A stretch of DNA of 64,000 nucleotides from Enterococcus xiangfangensis (GTDB lineage: Bacteria; Bacillota; Bacilli; Lactobacillales; Enterococcaceae). A model generated the notes under the pieces. The model saw only the letters and a program-made list of their open reading frames with translations, made no database searches and was not told the origin of the DNA. Position numbers and translations under genes: made by a program. Below are positions 40,458-51,070 of the stretch, in pieces (position 1 is the stretch's first letter; each line of letters begins with the position of its first letter). The stretch covers positions 1 through 64,000 of the forward strand of contig NZ_BJDX01000004.1 of assembly GCF_005405365.1 (NCBI RefSeq). Direction: 5' to 3'.

Positions 40458-41771
40458 GTGGCAGAAGAACTAAAACCTAGTACCTTTTACACGGTCTACG
40501 GCGAACCGCGGCTCGATCAAAGCAAACAGGAGTCACTGCTTTATTTGTATCAGCCGATCATCGGCAGCACTGCTGCTAGTTTATACCTAACTTTAGTGAG
40601 TGATCTTACACTGGAAGGCAAAAGTCCGAGTCTGATGCATACGGATTTGTTGGCAGCGATTGATGCCGGATTGATGAATCTGATCAAGGCTCGTGAACGC
40701 CTTGAAGGAATGGGACTGCTAGAGAGCTATCAAGCAGTTGATCATGAGATCGGTTTGAATTTGATCTATCAATTGCGCTTGCCATTGTCCCCTGAAAAAT
40801 TTTTTCAAGACCCGTTAATGGCCTATTTATTGTTAGATAAAGTCGGAAAAAGTCGTTACGAACGGTTGGTTGAGCGCTTTAAAGCAACTTCCTTTGATAA
40901 GAAAAATCTGAAAAATATTACGAAACGTTTTCGTGATGTCTATCGGCTAGATGAAAAAGCTTTTACTAGTCAGGGCGAGATATTGGAACAAACACAAGTA
41001 GCATTTACGGAAAATCCCGAGTTTGATTGGTCATTATTTACCCAGCAGTTGAAACGGTTCAATCTGCTATTGAGTCAGGAAGAGCGGGAAAAATTACAGA
41101 CTTTTCAGACATTGTACGGGTTGAATGAATTAGATCTAGCAGAATATGTGGCTAAAGCCGCTGCTGGAGAGAAAATAGGGTTGAACTTTAATTATTTGCG
41201 CCAGTTGATCAATAAAGAAAAACGCCCAATTGTCTCTGCTAAACAGCAAACAGCTGTAGCGGAGCATTCAGAAACGACAAGTAATTTTTCGTCTCAAGAA
41301 TTGGAGATTATTGCACAAAGCAAAAAAATCGCGCCAGTCACTTTTTTACGGGCAATCAAGCGGGAAAAAGGCGGATTTGAGACAAATACAGAAGTTCGAC
41401 TGTTAGAAGAATTGATTGGTCGCAACTTGCTGCCTAAAAGTGTCATCAACATCATTATCAATTATATTTTAGTGATCCAAGATCAAGCGGTGATCAACGC
41501 GAATTATTTAAATGCGATCGCAAATGACTGGGCACAGAAAAAAATCGTTACCCCAGAAGGTGCGATTGCACATGTACGGGAAAACAATCAAAAATTGGTG
41601 CGCAAACCGCAAACAAGTCGACCGGCCTATCAAAAACGCGGGGCTGTTCGTAGAGAAGCATTGCCAGAGCACATCAAACAACCACCAAAGGAAACTAAAT
41701 TAGCACCAGAAAAAGAAGCAGAACTGAACCGCAAGTTAGCGGAATATCTAAGTAAAGAAGGTGACGCTTAA
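40458..41771 (+). CDS. dnaB: replication initiation/membrane attachment protein DnaB
   Basis: Helicase loader component (437 aa), not the E. coli replicative helicase of the same name. The two DnaB/DnaD-type helical domains are at about 1-200 and 290-380, with a Gln/Thr-rich linker between them. GGAGG precedes the ATG-equivalent GTG at 40458. It overlaps dnaI by one nt. Confidence 0.92.
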   Translation: MAEELKPSTFYTVYGEPRLDQSKQESLLYLYQPIIGSTAASLYLTLVSDLTLEGKSPSLMHTDLLAAIDAGLMNLIKARERLEGMGLLESYQAVDHEIGLNLIYQLRLPLSPEKFFQDPLMAYLLLDKVGKSRYERLVERFKATSFDKKNLKNITKRFRDVYRLDEKAFTSQGEILEQTQVAFTENPEFDWSLFTQQLKRFNLLLSQEEREKLQTFQTLYGLNELDLAEYVAKAAAGEKIGLNFNYLRQLINKEKRPIVSAKQQTAVAEHSETTSNFSSQELEIIAQSKKIAPVTFLRAIKREKGGFETNTEVRLLEELIGRNLLPKSVINIIINYILVIQDQAVINANYLNAIANDWAQKKIVTPEGAIAHVRENNQKLVRKPQTSRPAYQKRGAVRREALPEHIKQPPKETKLAPEKEAELNRKLAEYLSKEGDA

Positions 41772-42697
41772 TGGAAGATGTCGGAAAAGAGTTGAATCGT
41801 ATCATCAAAAGCCGTGGGGTCGATGGTCGTTATCGTCAAATGATGGAAGAAATTTTGGCCGATCCTGATGTGCGTCAATTTATTGAGGAACATAAAGAAA
41901 AATTGACACAAGAAGATATTGAAAAATCTTTTGCAAAATTATATGAATTCGTCCAAGAAAAGAAAAAGTACTTAGCCTCTGATCCTACAATGATTGCGCC
42001 AGGTTATGAACCTCAATTAAGGTTGAACTTTCACTTTATTGATGTGACATATGTTCCTACAGATGAACTGCTGCGGGTAAAAAAAGAGGAAGAAATCCGT
42101 AATCGCGTGAACTCTTTAGATATGCCAAAAGATATCCGTAAAGCATCTATTCGGACGTTTGAGGTCACATCTGGCCGTGGCGAAGCGCTTGAAGCGTCGC
42201 TGGACTTTATCAATCAATACGAAGAAAATCCTAAAATGTTTCACAAAGCTTTGTATTTAGTTGGAGGATTCGGAGTCGGAAAAACATATTTACTTGGAGC
42301 GGTTGCACATGAATTAGCAGTTAAAGGGTTTGAAACGACACTGCTTCATTTCCCTACGTTCACGGGTGAAATGAAACAAGCGATTTCCAAAGATAACGTG
42401 GGTCCTAAATTAAACGAAGTCAAACGTGCACCGATTTTGATGATCGATGATATTGGGGCAGACTCGATGAGTGCTTGGATTCGCGATGAAGTGTTAGGCG
42501 TGATCTTACAGCATCGGATGCAAGAACAGTTGCCGACATTTTTCTCTTCGAATTTCAATATGGATCAACTTGAACAACATTTATCTGTCACTCAGCGTGG
42601 CGATGAAGAACCATTGAAAGCGCAACGGATCATGGAACGGATTCGTTATTTGAGCAAAGAAATTTTTATGACTGGCGAAAATCGTCGGAACGGTTAA
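41771..42697 (+). CDS. dnaI: primosomal protein DnaI
   Basis: AAA+ helicase loader, 308 aa, that loads the replicative helicase with DnaB. Walker A GGFGVGKTYLLG is near residue 168, Walker B LMIDDIGAD near 224. The N-terminal region (about 1-120) is the helicase-binding part. The TAATG overlap with dnaB shows coupled translation. Confidence 0.95.
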   Translation: MEDVGKELNRIIKSRGVDGRYRQMMEEILADPDVRQFIEEHKEKLTQEDIEKSFAKLYEFVQEKKKYLASDPTMIAPGYEPQLRLNFHFIDVTYVPTDELLRVKKEEEIRNRVNSLDMPKDIRKASIRTFEVTSGRGEALEASLDFINQYEENPKMFHKALYLVGGFGVGKTYLLGAVAHELAVKGFETTLLHFPTFTGEMKQAISKDNVGPKLNEVKRAPILMIDDIGADSMSAWIRDEVLGVILQHRMQEQLPTFFSSNFNMDQLEQHLSVTQRGDEEPLKAQRIMERIRYLSKEIFMTGENRRNG

Positions 42698-42727
42698 AAA
42701 ACGAAAATTCTCTTAGAAAAAAACAAA

Positions 42728-42779
42728 CGCCCTATTAAAAAGCGCTGTCATTTAGCTCTTTTTTAGGGGCGCTTTTTTT
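42728..42779 (+). terminator. terminator after dnaI
   Basis: An imperfect CGCCCTATTAAAAAGCGCT arm pairs with AGCTCTTTTTTAGGGGCG, followed by T. Confidence 0.7.
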
Positions 42780-42814
42780 AAGGAGTGTTATAATCTATTT
42801 TAGGATGTGAAAAA

Positions 42815-43528
42815 ATGAACGCCAAAGATTTATCGAATCGTTTACAAAAAGCTGCAGAATTTGTGCCGCCAGCTGCTATTCTAGCTGATATCGGCTCTGA
42901 TCATGCATATCTGCCAGTTGCTTTGATGTTACAAGAAAAAATATCGTATGGAATTGCCGGTGAAGTTGTTACTGGTCCTTATGAATCTGCCAAAAGGCAA
43001 GTGGCAAAGAATGGTTTAGAAGAGAAGATTGCTGTCCGTTTAGCTGATGGACTTGAGGCAGTAGAACTGGCTGATCACGTTTCTGCCATCACCATTTGTG
43101 GCATGGGCGGTGTTTTGATCCGTGATATTTTACAACGAGGCAAGGATAAGAACCGACTGTCTGGCAAAGAACGTTTGATTTTGCAACCAAATGTCGGTGA
43201 ACGTCAATTGCGCCAATGGTTGGTCGCGGAAGGCTATCAAATCGTCGATGAAGCCATGATCGAGGAAAATTATAAAATTTATGAGATCATTGTGGCAGAA
43301 AAAACTAAAACAATACCAGATTATTCAGCAAAAGAACTTTTCTTTGGTCCGGTTTTATTAGTTGAGAAAAGTCCTATTTTTATAAAAAAATGGCAACATA
43401 AATTAAGCAAGAGTGAAACGATCTTAGCTAGTTTACATCAAAGTGATCAAGATGTTGCTGAAAAGATCAAGGAAGTCGCACAAGAGATCGAATGGATCAA
43501 GGAGGTACTCGTAGATGCAGGGAAATGA
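42815..43528 (+). CDS. trmK: tRNA (adenine(22)-N(1))-methyltransferase TrmK
   Basis: SAM-dependent tRNA methyltransferase, 237 aa. The SAM motif is ADIGSDHAYLPVAL near residue 24, and ICGMGG near residue 95 is a family signature. The C-terminal helical arm (about 165-237) binds tRNA. It overlaps the next gene by 14 nt, the usual trmK-nif3 pair. Confidence 0.93.
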   Translation: MNAKDLSNRLQKAAEFVPPAAILADIGSDHAYLPVALMLQEKISYGIAGEVVTGPYESAKRQVAKNGLEEKIAVRLADGLEAVELADHVSAITICGMGGVLIRDILQRGKDKNRLSGKERLILQPNVGERQLRQWLVAEGYQIVDEAMIEENYKIYEIIVAEKTKTIPDYSAKELFFGPVLLVEKSPIFIKKWQHKLSKSETILASLHQSDQDVAEKIKEVAQEIEWIKEVLVDAGK

Positions 43529-44630
43529 ATTTATCCAACGTTTTAATCAGTATTGTCCTGAGTGGCTGGCTGAAGAAGGCGATCCAGTCGGACTGCACAT
43601 CGGTACACTAAACAAAGACGTAAAAAAAATCATGATGAGTTTAGATGTTCGGCCGGCGGTTGTCGCAGAAGCAATCGCGAAAAAGGTTGATTTATTGATT
43701 GTCAAACATCCGCCTATTTTTCGACCGATTTCACGACTGACGACAGATGATATTCAGACAAAAATGTATGCTGATTTAATCAAACATGACATTGCAGTCT
43801 ATGCAGCACATACTAATATGGACATCATCAACAATGGTTTAAACGATTGGTTTTGTGAAGCACTAGCTGTTTATGATACAGAATATTTGGTTCATACCCA
43901 TACTGTTCAGATGAAAAAATTAGCAGTTTATATTCCGCAGACGGATGCAAAAAAAATGCGCCAAGCACTAGCTGAAGCTGGTGCCGGCGAGCAAGGCAAT
44001 TATCAGGCGACTTCTTTTACAGTGAACGGTACGGGACGCTTCACGCCGACAAGTCAGGCAAATCCTGCAATCGGTTCAGCAAATATTCCAGAACAAGTTC
44101 AAGAAAGCAGAATTGAAGTGATCTTTCCTGAGACCAAGCAAGCTGAAGTATTAGCAGCGATGTTTGCAGCGCATCCATACGAAGAACCAGCCTATGATCT
44201 TTACCCGCTGGATAATTTGCCAGAAAAATTTGGGATTGGTCGTGTCGGTAATTTGAAAGATGAGATGTCTGCAGAAGACTTTATTGCAAAAGTAAAAAAA
44301 GTTTTCGGATTGCAAGGTCTGCGAGTAGTCTATCCGCATGCGAACAAAGAAACAATCAAGCGGGTTGCTATTTGTGGCGGAAGTGGCGAGAAGTTTTACC
44401 GTGATGCTTTAGCGGCAAACGCTGACGTTTATATTACTGGCGATGTTTACTATCATACTGCGCATGATATGCAAGAAACAGGGATGTTAGTGATCGACCC
44501 GGGACACTATATTGAGTCGCTGTGCAAAGAGAAAATGGTGGCTCTATTTGAACAATGGAAAAATGAAGAAGGCTGGAATGTTGATTTCCTTGCATCTGAG
44601 GTTTCCACGGATCCTTTTTCATTTAAATAA
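43515..44630 (+). CDS. Nif3-like/YqfO dinuclear metal protein
   Basis: 371-aa NIF3 family protein (annotated elsewhere as GTP cyclohydrolase type 2-like). Metal ligands lie in [15 protein letters not shown] near residue 97 and the C-terminal [14 protein letters not shown]/CutA-like insert occupies about residues 125-235. AAGGAGG is nine nt before the ATG and lies in the trmK gene. Biochemical function is unresolved for the family. Confidence 0.9.
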   Translation: MQGNEFIQRFNQYCPEWLAEEGDPVGLHIGTLNKDVKKIMMSLDVRPAVVAEAIAKKVDLLIVKHPPIFRPISRLTTDDIQTKMYADLIKHDIAVYAAHTNMDIINNGLNDWFCEALAVYDTEYLVHTHTVQMKKLAVYIPQTDAKKMRQALAEAGAGEQGNYQATSFTVNGTGRFTPTSQANPAIGSANIPEQVQESRIEVIFPETKQAEVLAAMFAAHPYEEPAYDLYPLDNLPEKFGIGRVGNLKDEMSAEDFIAKVKKVFGLQGLRVVYPHANKETIKRVAICGGSGEKFYRDALAANADVYITGDVYYHTAHDMQETGMLVIDPGHYIESLCKEKMVALFEQWKNEEGWNVDFLASEVSTDPFSFK

Positions 44631-44653
44631 ATAGCATTAAAGGAGAGAGTACT

Positions 44654-45883
44654 ATGTACGAAAATTTATTACCGCGTTTTTTACACTATGTTAAAACAGA
44701 AACTCGTTCTGATGCGACAAGCACCACAACACCAACGACTCAAACACAGGTAGACTTTGCCCATGAGCTAATGAAAGAATTGGCAGAGATTGGCATGCAA
44801 GATATCGCTTATAACGAGACGAATGGTTATGTGATGGCAACTTTGCCAAGTAATCTTGATAAAGAAGCGCGGACGATCGGATTTATCTCTCATATGGACA
44901 CCGCCGATTTCAATGCGACAAATGTCAATCCGCAAATCGTTGAAAACTATGACGGCCAATCAACGATTAAATTAGATGCGGCTGGAAAGTATACTTTAAA
45001 CATAAAAGATTTCCCAAATTTAAAAAATTATACGGGGCAAACGTTGATTACTACTGATGGCTCGACCTTGCTGGGCTCTGATGATAAATCAGGGATCGCT
45101 GAAATCATGACTGCGATGGAATATTTGATCGCTCATCCTGAAATCAAACACGGAGAAGTTCGGGTTGGTTTTGGTCCTGATGAAGAAATCGGAATCGGAG
45201 CAGATAAGTTTGATGTAAAAGAATTCAATACAGACTTTGCTTATACGATGGACGGCGGACCAATCGGGGAATTGCAATATGAAACTTTCAGTGCCGCTCA
45301 AGCTGAAATTACGATGCACGGAAAAAACGTTCACCCTGGTACGGCGAAAAATACGATGATCAATGCGTTGCAAATGGCAATTGATTTCCATAATCAATTA
45401 CCAGAAGATGAACGCCCAGAAAAAACGGACGGTCGCGAAGGGTTCTTCCATTTGCTAGCTTTAGACGGGAACGTGGAAGAAGCAAAAATGACGTATATCG
45501 TTCGTGATCATGATCGCGATAAATTTGAAGCACGCAAACAAATGATCAAAGAGATTCAAGAAAAAATGAACAGCCAATTTGACCAAGAACGAGTAGAGAT
45601 CAATATGTACGATCAATACTACAATATGGGTGAAATCATCGAAAAAGATATGAGCATCATTGAACTAGCTAAAGGTGCGATGGAAGAAGTAGATGTCAAA
45701 CCAATCATCGAACCAATCCGTGGCGGTACAGATGGTTCTAAAATCTCATTCATGGGTATTCCGACACCAAATATCTTTGCCGGCGCCGAAAACATGCATG
45801 GACGGTTTGAATTTGTCTCATTACAAACAATGGAAAAAGCAGTTGACGTGATCGTGAAGATCATTGAAAACAACGCAAAATAA
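44654..45883 (+). CDS. pepT: peptidase T
   Basis: Cytoplasmic zinc aminotripeptidase, 409 aa, of family M20B. Metal-binding motifs include SHMDTADF near residue 79, [10 protein letters not shown] near 139, DEEIGIGAD near 175 and MDGG near 200; the dimerisation domain contains [19 protein letters not shown] precedes the ATG. Confidence 0.95.
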   Translation: MYENLLPRFLHYVKTETRSDATSTTTPTTQTQVDFAHELMKELAEIGMQDIAYNETNGYVMATLPSNLDKEARTIGFISHMDTADFNATNVNPQIVENYDGQSTIKLDAAGKYTLNIKDFPNLKNYTGQTLITTDGSTLLGSDDKSGIAEIMTAMEYLIAHPEIKHGEVRVGFGPDEEIGIGADKFDVKEFNTDFAYTMDGGPIGELQYETFSAAQAEITMHGKNVHPGTAKNTMINALQMAIDFHNQLPEDERPEKTDGREGFFHLLALDGNVEEAKMTYIVRDHDRDKFEARKQMIKEIQEKMNSQFDQERVEINMYDQYYNMGEIIEKDMSIIELAKGAMEEVDVKPIIEPIRGGTDGSKISFMGIPTPNIFAGAENMHGRFEFVSLQTMEKAVDVIVKIIENNAK

Positions 45884-45892
45884 GTTTATGGG

Positions 45893-45923
45893 AAAAGCTT
45901 TGAGGAAACTTGAAGCTTTTTCT
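45893..45923 (+). terminator. terminator after pepT
   Basis: AAAAGCTTtGAG pairs with CTTgAAGCTTTT, followed by T. Confidence 0.75.
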
Positions 45924-45981
45924 TTTTTTGCCCATTAGCATGTGGTAGGCTATAGCAATAAAGAAAAAATGAGGCTAAAAA

Positions 45982-47016
45982 ATGAATTTATCTATCAATC
46001 GTAAATTGATTCTAAATATTTTGTTGTTTGTAGTGATGATCGGTGTGATTATTTTTGTGATTCGCGATTCTTTAAGTGAAATTTTTGCAGAGCTTGGCAA
46101 AACTTCGCTGCCAGTCCTTTTAGGCGTCACCGCTCTTGGATTGATCAGTCAAATGATCGAAGGATACAGCATTAAAAATATCGCAAACGAATTTAATCGC
46201 AAATTTTCTGTTCTTGATGGTTTTTTTGCTTCTGCGTATGCAACATTCTATCGAGTGATCACATTTGGAACCGGTTCGATTGTATCTGAGGTAATTTATT
46301 ATCACAAAAAAAACTTGAGATACTCAGAAGGAACAGGGACTAGCGCGTTGAGAATGATTACTTATAAGATCGCATTGATCGTTTGGGCGTTGTTTTTTTT
46401 GGTACTGAAAAACGATGCAATCCAACAACATGTGGCTAATGGGACTTTATTAGTGATTGCAGGAATAGCAGTAACTTTACTGATTGTTTCAACATTGCTT
46501 ATTTTAAGTTTGAACATCAATGCGCAAGTATTGTTAGTGATCTTTTGCAATCGAGTAATCAAACATCAAAAATTACGGGATATCGTTGACCGCATCAATA
46601 ATCAAGTGTATTCATTGCGTGCGGCGATCAAAGCATTTATCCGTGATCGAAAAGCGGTTGTCCGCGTATTTTGTTCAAACATGGCGAAATTATTCGTCTG
46701 GTATTCATTACCATTTTTTATTTTGGTTCAAGATCATCCGACTATCGATATTTGGCTGACGGTGGCGCTGATCAGTTTCACCGTGATTCTCGGCGGTGTT
46801 TTACCGGCACCAGGTGGGATCGGCGGTTTTGAATTTGTTTATGTTTTGTTATTCCGAAATGTCGTAGGCAAGGTAGATGCAGTGTCGTCATTGCTCTTGT
46901 ATCGTTATGCGACCTATCTATTACCATTTTTAATCGGCATGATCTATGTATTATTTACTAAACAACGTCAGATCAATCATGAATTTAAAAAAGCAAAAAA
47001 AGAAGTTAACGACTGA
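45982..47016 (+). CDS. UPF0104/lysylphosphatidylglycerol-synthase-like membrane protein
   Basis: 344-aa membrane protein with eight or so helices, matching the flippase half of MprF but without the aminoacyl-transferase domain. The motif PAPGGIGGFEFVYVLLF near residue 270 is the family signature. Lipid transport or flipping is a family-level inference. The 3' end lies in a bidirectional terminator. Confidence 0.85.
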   Translation: MNLSINRKLILNILLFVVMIGVIIFVIRDSLSEIFAELGKTSLPVLLGVTALGLISQMIEGYSIKNIANEFNRKFSVLDGFFASAYATFYRVITFGTGSIVSEVIYYHKKNLRYSEGTGTSALRMITYKIALIVWALFFLVLKNDAIQQHVANGTLLVIAGIAVTLLIVSTLLILSLNINAQVLLVIFCNRVIKHQKLRDIVDRINNQVYSLRAAIKAFIRDRKAVVRVFCSNMAKLFVWYSLPFFILVQDHPTIDIWLTVALISFTVILGGVLPAPGGIGGFEFVYVLLFRNVVGKVDAVSSLLLYRYATYLLPFLIGMIYVLFTKQRQINHEFKKAKKEVND

Positions 47017-47034
47017 AAGTCGTTAACTTCTTTT
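47002..47034. terminator. bidirectional terminator between two convergent genes
   Basis: GAAGTTAACGACT (47002-47014) pairs with AGTCGTTAACTTC (47018-47030). It holds the stop of the membrane protein gene and ends eight nt before the stop of the minus-strand oxidoreductase. Confidence 0.85.
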
Positions 47035-47037
47035 CGT

Positions 47038-48048
47038 TTAATAATGTATGACCAATTTTCCGATCATTTGATTTTCTTCAACGATTTGATGGGCTTGATA
47101 GAAAACTTCTGGCGAAAAACCGGGAATGATCTTCGTTAAGGTACTTTTGATTTTTCTCTCTTGCAACAGCTGAACGAGGAGTTCCAAAATCTTTCCTTGA
47201 GAAGCAACATCAAAATCATAATCCGTCTTAGCAAACATGTATTCCCAATCGAAGCTGCCAGATTTATTTTTTAATTTTGCTAGATCCAGATCTTTATTCG
47301 ATCCTACAATGGAGCCTAAGTGGCCAAAGGGTTCGAGTAAGTCGCACATTTCTTCAAAATAGTGATCAGTTGAATGGAGAATCAAAATATTTGGGATTGA
47401 TTGATAGCCGAGTTTGTTTAATTGCTTCGTCAAATTTTTGTGATGATCGATGACTAAATCAGCACCCATTCTTTCTACCCATTCTTTGCTTTCTTTACGT
47501 GAGGCAGTGGCAATTACATTCAGACCAGCCCATTTAGCCAGTTGAATCGCAATCGAACCAACACCGCCAGCACCATTGATAATGAACAATGTTCCTTTAT
47601 TTTGTTTTTCTCCAGCTATCAATCCCATTTTTTCGAATAACATCTCGTAGGCAGTAATAAAGGTTAACGGCAGAGCGGCAGCCTCATCTGTTGAGATTTT
47701 GTTTGGCAATTTTGCAACGATACGAGAATCGACGACTTGACTTTCGCTATAGCTGCCAAATCTTCTAGTCGTACCGGCAAAAAGAACACGATCACCGATC
47801 TCAATATTTTCAACTTGACTGCCTAATTGGGTCACAATCCCTACGCTGTCAAAACCAAGAACGTGAGGCTGAGGAATTCCTTTGCCGTTTTGTCTTAATT
47901 TTGTATCAATCGGATTGATTGACACAGCTAAATTTTTTACAGCTAGATCAAATTTATTCAGTTTAGGAAGCATCACTTCATAAGTTTCAAAATAATTTCC
48001 ATTCGAAAGTAGAAATCCTTTTTCAAATCCAATTACACGTGAAATCAT
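47038..48048 (-). CDS. MDR-superfamily zinc-type or quinone oxidoreductase
   Basis: NAD(P)H-dependent dehydrogenase, 336 aa. The ATG at 48048 has GAAAGTGAG about seven nt upstream; GTG at 48060 is too early. The Rossmann motif is NGAGGVGSIAIQLAKWAG near residue 150, and GFDSVGIVTQLGS is a GroES-fold motif. Structural zinc cysteines are not seen, which fits the quinone-oxidoreductase or zinc-binding ADH-like branch. Substrate unknown. Confidence 0.88.
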   Translation of the reverse strand: MISRVIGFEKGFLLSNGNYFETYEVMLPKLNKFDLAVKNLAVSINPIDTKLRQNGKGIPQPHVLGFDSVGIVTQLGSQVENIEIGDRVLFAGTTRRFGSYSESQVVDSRIVAKLPNKISTDEAAALPLTFITAYEMLFEKMGLIAGEKQNKGTLFIINGAGGVGSIAIQLAKWAGLNVIATASRKESKEWVERMGADLVIDHHKNLTKQLNKLGYQSIPNILILHSTDHYFEEMCDLLEPFGHLGSIVGSNKDLDLAKLKNKSGSFDWEYMFAKTDYDFDVASQGKILELLVQLLQERKIKSTLTKIIPGFSPEVFYQAHQIVEENQMIGKLVIHY

Positions 48049-48138
48049 TGAATCACTCACTTTCTAGTAATGAAAGAATTGTAGCATTATTTTGATTTTC
48101 TTCATAATAATAAACGTTGCACAGAACAAGTACATTGT

Positions 48139-48168
48139 TTGACCTTTATTGACCAATGATATATACTT
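48139..48168 (+). promoter_or_regulatory. clpB promoter with CtsR-type operator
   Basis: TTTGACCTTTATTGACC at 48139-48155 is the reverse-strand form of the CtsR heptad repeat (GGTCAAAnAnnGGTCAAA) with one mismatch. TTGACC (48140-48145) and TATACT (48163-48168) with a 17-nt spacer form a promoter overlapping the box, so CtsR binding would block transcription. Confidence 0.7.
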
Positions 48169-48205
48169 TTAAGTGTAAATTATTAATCAGGTCGGAGGTA
48201 TGTTT

Positions 48206-50821
48206 ATGAATATCGAAAAAATGACGACGACTTTACAAGAAGCGATTGCTGAAGCACAACAGATCGCTGTAACGAGACATCATCAAGAAATTGATATCGC
48301 GCATGTATGGAAAATTTTTCTTCAGCCAGATCACTTTGGTCGTAATTTCTATGCAGATGCTAGGATCGACGTCGAACGCTTTGAACAAGAAATCGATAAG
48401 TTGCTTGATGCGTATCCAACTGTTAGCGGCAACGTTCAGTATGGTCAAAATTTGAGTCAGAATCTGTTTACGTTATTAAATGAAGCAGATCAATTACGGG
48501 AAACGTTTAACGACGACTTCTTATCAACTGAGATCGTCATTTTAGCGTTGATGAAATTAAAAAATTATCCTTTGACGAACTATTTGGTTCAACAAGGGTT
48601 GAATGAAAAAGAACTCCAAAAAAATATTGAAGATATGCGAGGAGGAGATCGAGTGACTTCGCAAAATCAAGAAGAAACTTATAAAGCATTAGAAAAATAT
48701 GGCGTTGATTTAGTTCAACAAGTAAAAAACGGCAAGCAAGATCCCATAATCGGTCGTGACGAAGAGATTCGTGACGTGATCCGGATCCTTTCACGGAAGA
48801 CTAAAAATAATCCAGTCTTGATTGGTGAACCGGGTGTTGGTAAAACAGCGATCGTGGAAGGCTTAGCTCAACGGATCGTCCGTAAAGATGTTCCGGAAAA
48901 TTTAAAAGACAAAACCGTTTTCTCATTAGATATGGGTTCATTGATCGCCGGGGCAAAATTTCGCGGCGAGTTTGAGGAACGCTTAAAGGCAGTTTTGAAA
49001 GAAGTTAAAAAATCAGACGGAAGAATTTTACTATTTATTGATGAGATCCACAATATCGTTGGAGCTGGAAAAACAGAAGGCAGTATGGATGCCGGCAATT
49101 TGTTGAAACCTATGTTGGCACGTGGTGAATTGCATTTGATTGGTGCGACGACATTGGATGAATACCGTCAATATATGGAAAAAGACAAAGCATTGGAACG
49201 CCGTTTCCAAAAAGTACTCGTGAAAGAGCCAACAGTCGAAGATACGATCAGTATTTTGCGCGGCTTGAAGGAACGTTTTGAGATTCATCATGGTGTGAAC
49301 ATCCACGACAATGCGTTAGTAGCCGCGGCAACATTATCCGATCGTTACATTACAGATCGATTTTTGCCAGATAAAGCCATTGATCTGATCGATGAAGCTA
49401 GCGCAAGTATCCGAGTAGAAATGAACTCGATGCCAACAGAACTTGATCAAACGACTCGTCGTTTGATGCAATTAGAAATCGAAGAAGCCGCGCTGAAAAA
49501 AGAAAGCGACGATGCCAGCAAAAAACGGTTAGAAAATTTGCAGGAAGAATTGGCTGACCTGCGGGAAGAAACCCATGCGATGAAATTGCAATGGGAGACA
49601 GAAAAAGAAGAAGTAGCCGTTGTTTCTAACAAGCGGGCGGAAATTGATCAGGCTAAGCATGAATTAGAAGATGCCGAAAATAATTATGATTTGGAACGGG
49701 CTGCGGTACTTCGCCATGGAACCATTCCGAATTTAGAAAAAGAATTAGCTGAACTAGAGGAAAAAAATAAAAAGAGCGACCTTAAAATGGTACAAGAATC
49801 GGTTACTGAAAATGAAATCGCTCAAGTTGTCGGGCGCTTGACTGGAATTCCTGTGACTAAGTTAGTTGCGGGCGAACGGGAAAAACTATTGAACTTGAAC
49901 AGTACACTGCACCAACGTGTAATTGGGCAAGAGGAAGCCGTTGATGCTGTAAGTGATGCGGTGTTACGTTCTCGTGCTGGGTTACAAGATCCTGCACGTC
50001 CATTAGGCTCATTCTTATTTTTAGGACCGACGGGTGTAGGGAAAACCGAACTTGCAAAAGCCTTGGCGGAAAATTTATTCGATTCAGAAAATCATATGGT
50101 TCGGATCGATATGAGTGAGTACATGGAGAAACATTCAGTATCACGATTAGTAGGAGCTCCTCCAGGTTATGTCGGATATGAAGAAGGCGGACAATTAACA
50201 GAAGCCGTTCGCCGGAATCCGTATACGATCATTTTGCTTGACGAAATTGAAAAAGCGCATCCAGATGTCTTCAATATTTTATTGCAAGTCTTAGATGATG
50301 GACGTTTGACCGATTCAAAAGGACGGTTAGTCGACTTTAAAAATACCGTTTTGATCATGACAAGTAACATCGGTTCGCAAGTACTCTTGAATGGTGTGAC
50401 GGCAGACGGGGAAATCCCTGAAACAACAAAAGAACAAGTTTTTGAACTATTGCGTGGACATTTCAAACCGGAATTCTTAAATCGAATTGATGATACGATT
50501 TTATTTACGCCATTAAGTTTGGCTGATGTCAAAGGAATCGTCGAGAAAATTATTCAACAGTTATCTCATCGGTTAGAAGAACAAGAAATTCAGTTGAATA
50601 TTACTGAAGATGCCAAAACTTGGATTGCGGAAAAAGCCTACGAGCCACAATATGGGGCGCGACCATTGAAACGGTTCATTACTCGAGAAGTTGAAACACC
50701 TTTAGCGAAGGAGATCATTGCCGGTCGCGTGATGCCAAAGACAACAGTAGCAATCGAATTATGGAATGATCAATTGATTTTTCAGAATCAACTAGATACA
50801 GATGAGTCAGCAAATAAATAG
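48206..50821 (+). CDS. clpB: ATP-dependent chaperone ClpB
   Basis: Disaggregase, 871 aa. ATG at 48206 is used since GGAGG ends seven nt before it; ATG 48200 is only one nt away. It has an N-terminal Clp_N domain, a first AAA+ domain (GEPGVGKTA near residue 210), a long coiled-coil M-domain (about 405-525) and a second AAA+ domain (GPTGVGKTE near 608, with [10 protein letters not shown]). It works with DnaK to rescue aggregated proteins. The CtsR-type promoter fits heat-shock control. Confidence 0.95.
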   Translation: MNIEKMTTTLQEAIAEAQQIAVTRHHQEIDIAHVWKIFLQPDHFGRNFYADARIDVERFEQEIDKLLDAYPTVSGNVQYGQNLSQNLFTLLNEADQLRETFNDDFLSTEIVILALMKLKNYPLTNYLVQQGLNEKELQKNIEDMRGGDRVTSQNQEETYKALEKYGVDLVQQVKNGKQDPIIGRDEEIRDVIRILSRKTKNNPVLIGEPGVGKTAIVEGLAQRIVRKDVPENLKDKTVFSLDMGSLIAGAKFRGEFEERLKAVLKEVKKSDGRILLFIDEIHNIVGAGKTEGSMDAGNLLKPMLARGELHLIGATTLDEYRQYMEKDKALERRFQKVLVKEPTVEDTISILRGLKERFEIHHGVNIHDNALVAAATLSDRYITDRFLPDKAIDLIDEASASIRVEMNSMPTELDQTTRRLMQLEIEEAALKKESDDASKKRLENLQEELADLREETHAMKLQWETEKEEVAVVSNKRAEIDQAKHELEDAENNYDLERAAVLRHGTIPNLEKELAELEEKNKKSDLKMVQESVTENEIAQVVGRLTGIPVTKLVAGEREKLLNLNSTLHQRVIGQEEAVDAVSDAVLRSRAGLQDPARPLGSFLFLGPTGVGKTELAKALAENLFDSENHMVRIDMSEYMEKHSVSRLVGAPPGYVGYEEGGQLTEAVRRNPYTIILLDEIEKAHPDVFNILLQVLDDGRLTDSKGRLVDFKNTVLIMTSNIGSQVLLNGVTADGEIPETTKEQVFELLRGHFKPEFLNRIDDTILFTPLSLADVKGIVEKIIQQLSHRLEEQEIQLNITEDAKTWIAEKAYEPQYGARPLKRFITREVETPLAKEIIAGRVMPKTTVAIELWNDQLIFQNQLDTDESANK

Positions 50822-50833
50822 AAATAAAACAGT

Positions 50834-50873
50834 AGTCGCATCAAACAGCAAGACATTTGCATTTGATGCGACT
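50834..50873 (+). terminator. hairpin after clpB
   Basis: AGTCGCATCAAA (50834-50845) pairs with TTTGATGCGACT (50862-50873). The downstream T-run is short, so termination is likely but not certain. Confidence 0.6.
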
Positions 50874-51070
50874 GTTTGAGTAATTTCGGCTCTTTTAAAA
50901 AATCAAGGATTATTGAATAGCAACAAATTAACTTTTTTATTACACATATTACGATGCCGTGACAAATTAGTGAATTTAAAGGATTTGAATTGTTTGTTAG
51001 GGATTCTTAGATTATACTTTTAAAAGAAATTAAAATGAAGAGCTCTGTAAAGGTTTCTTGGAGGTATATG

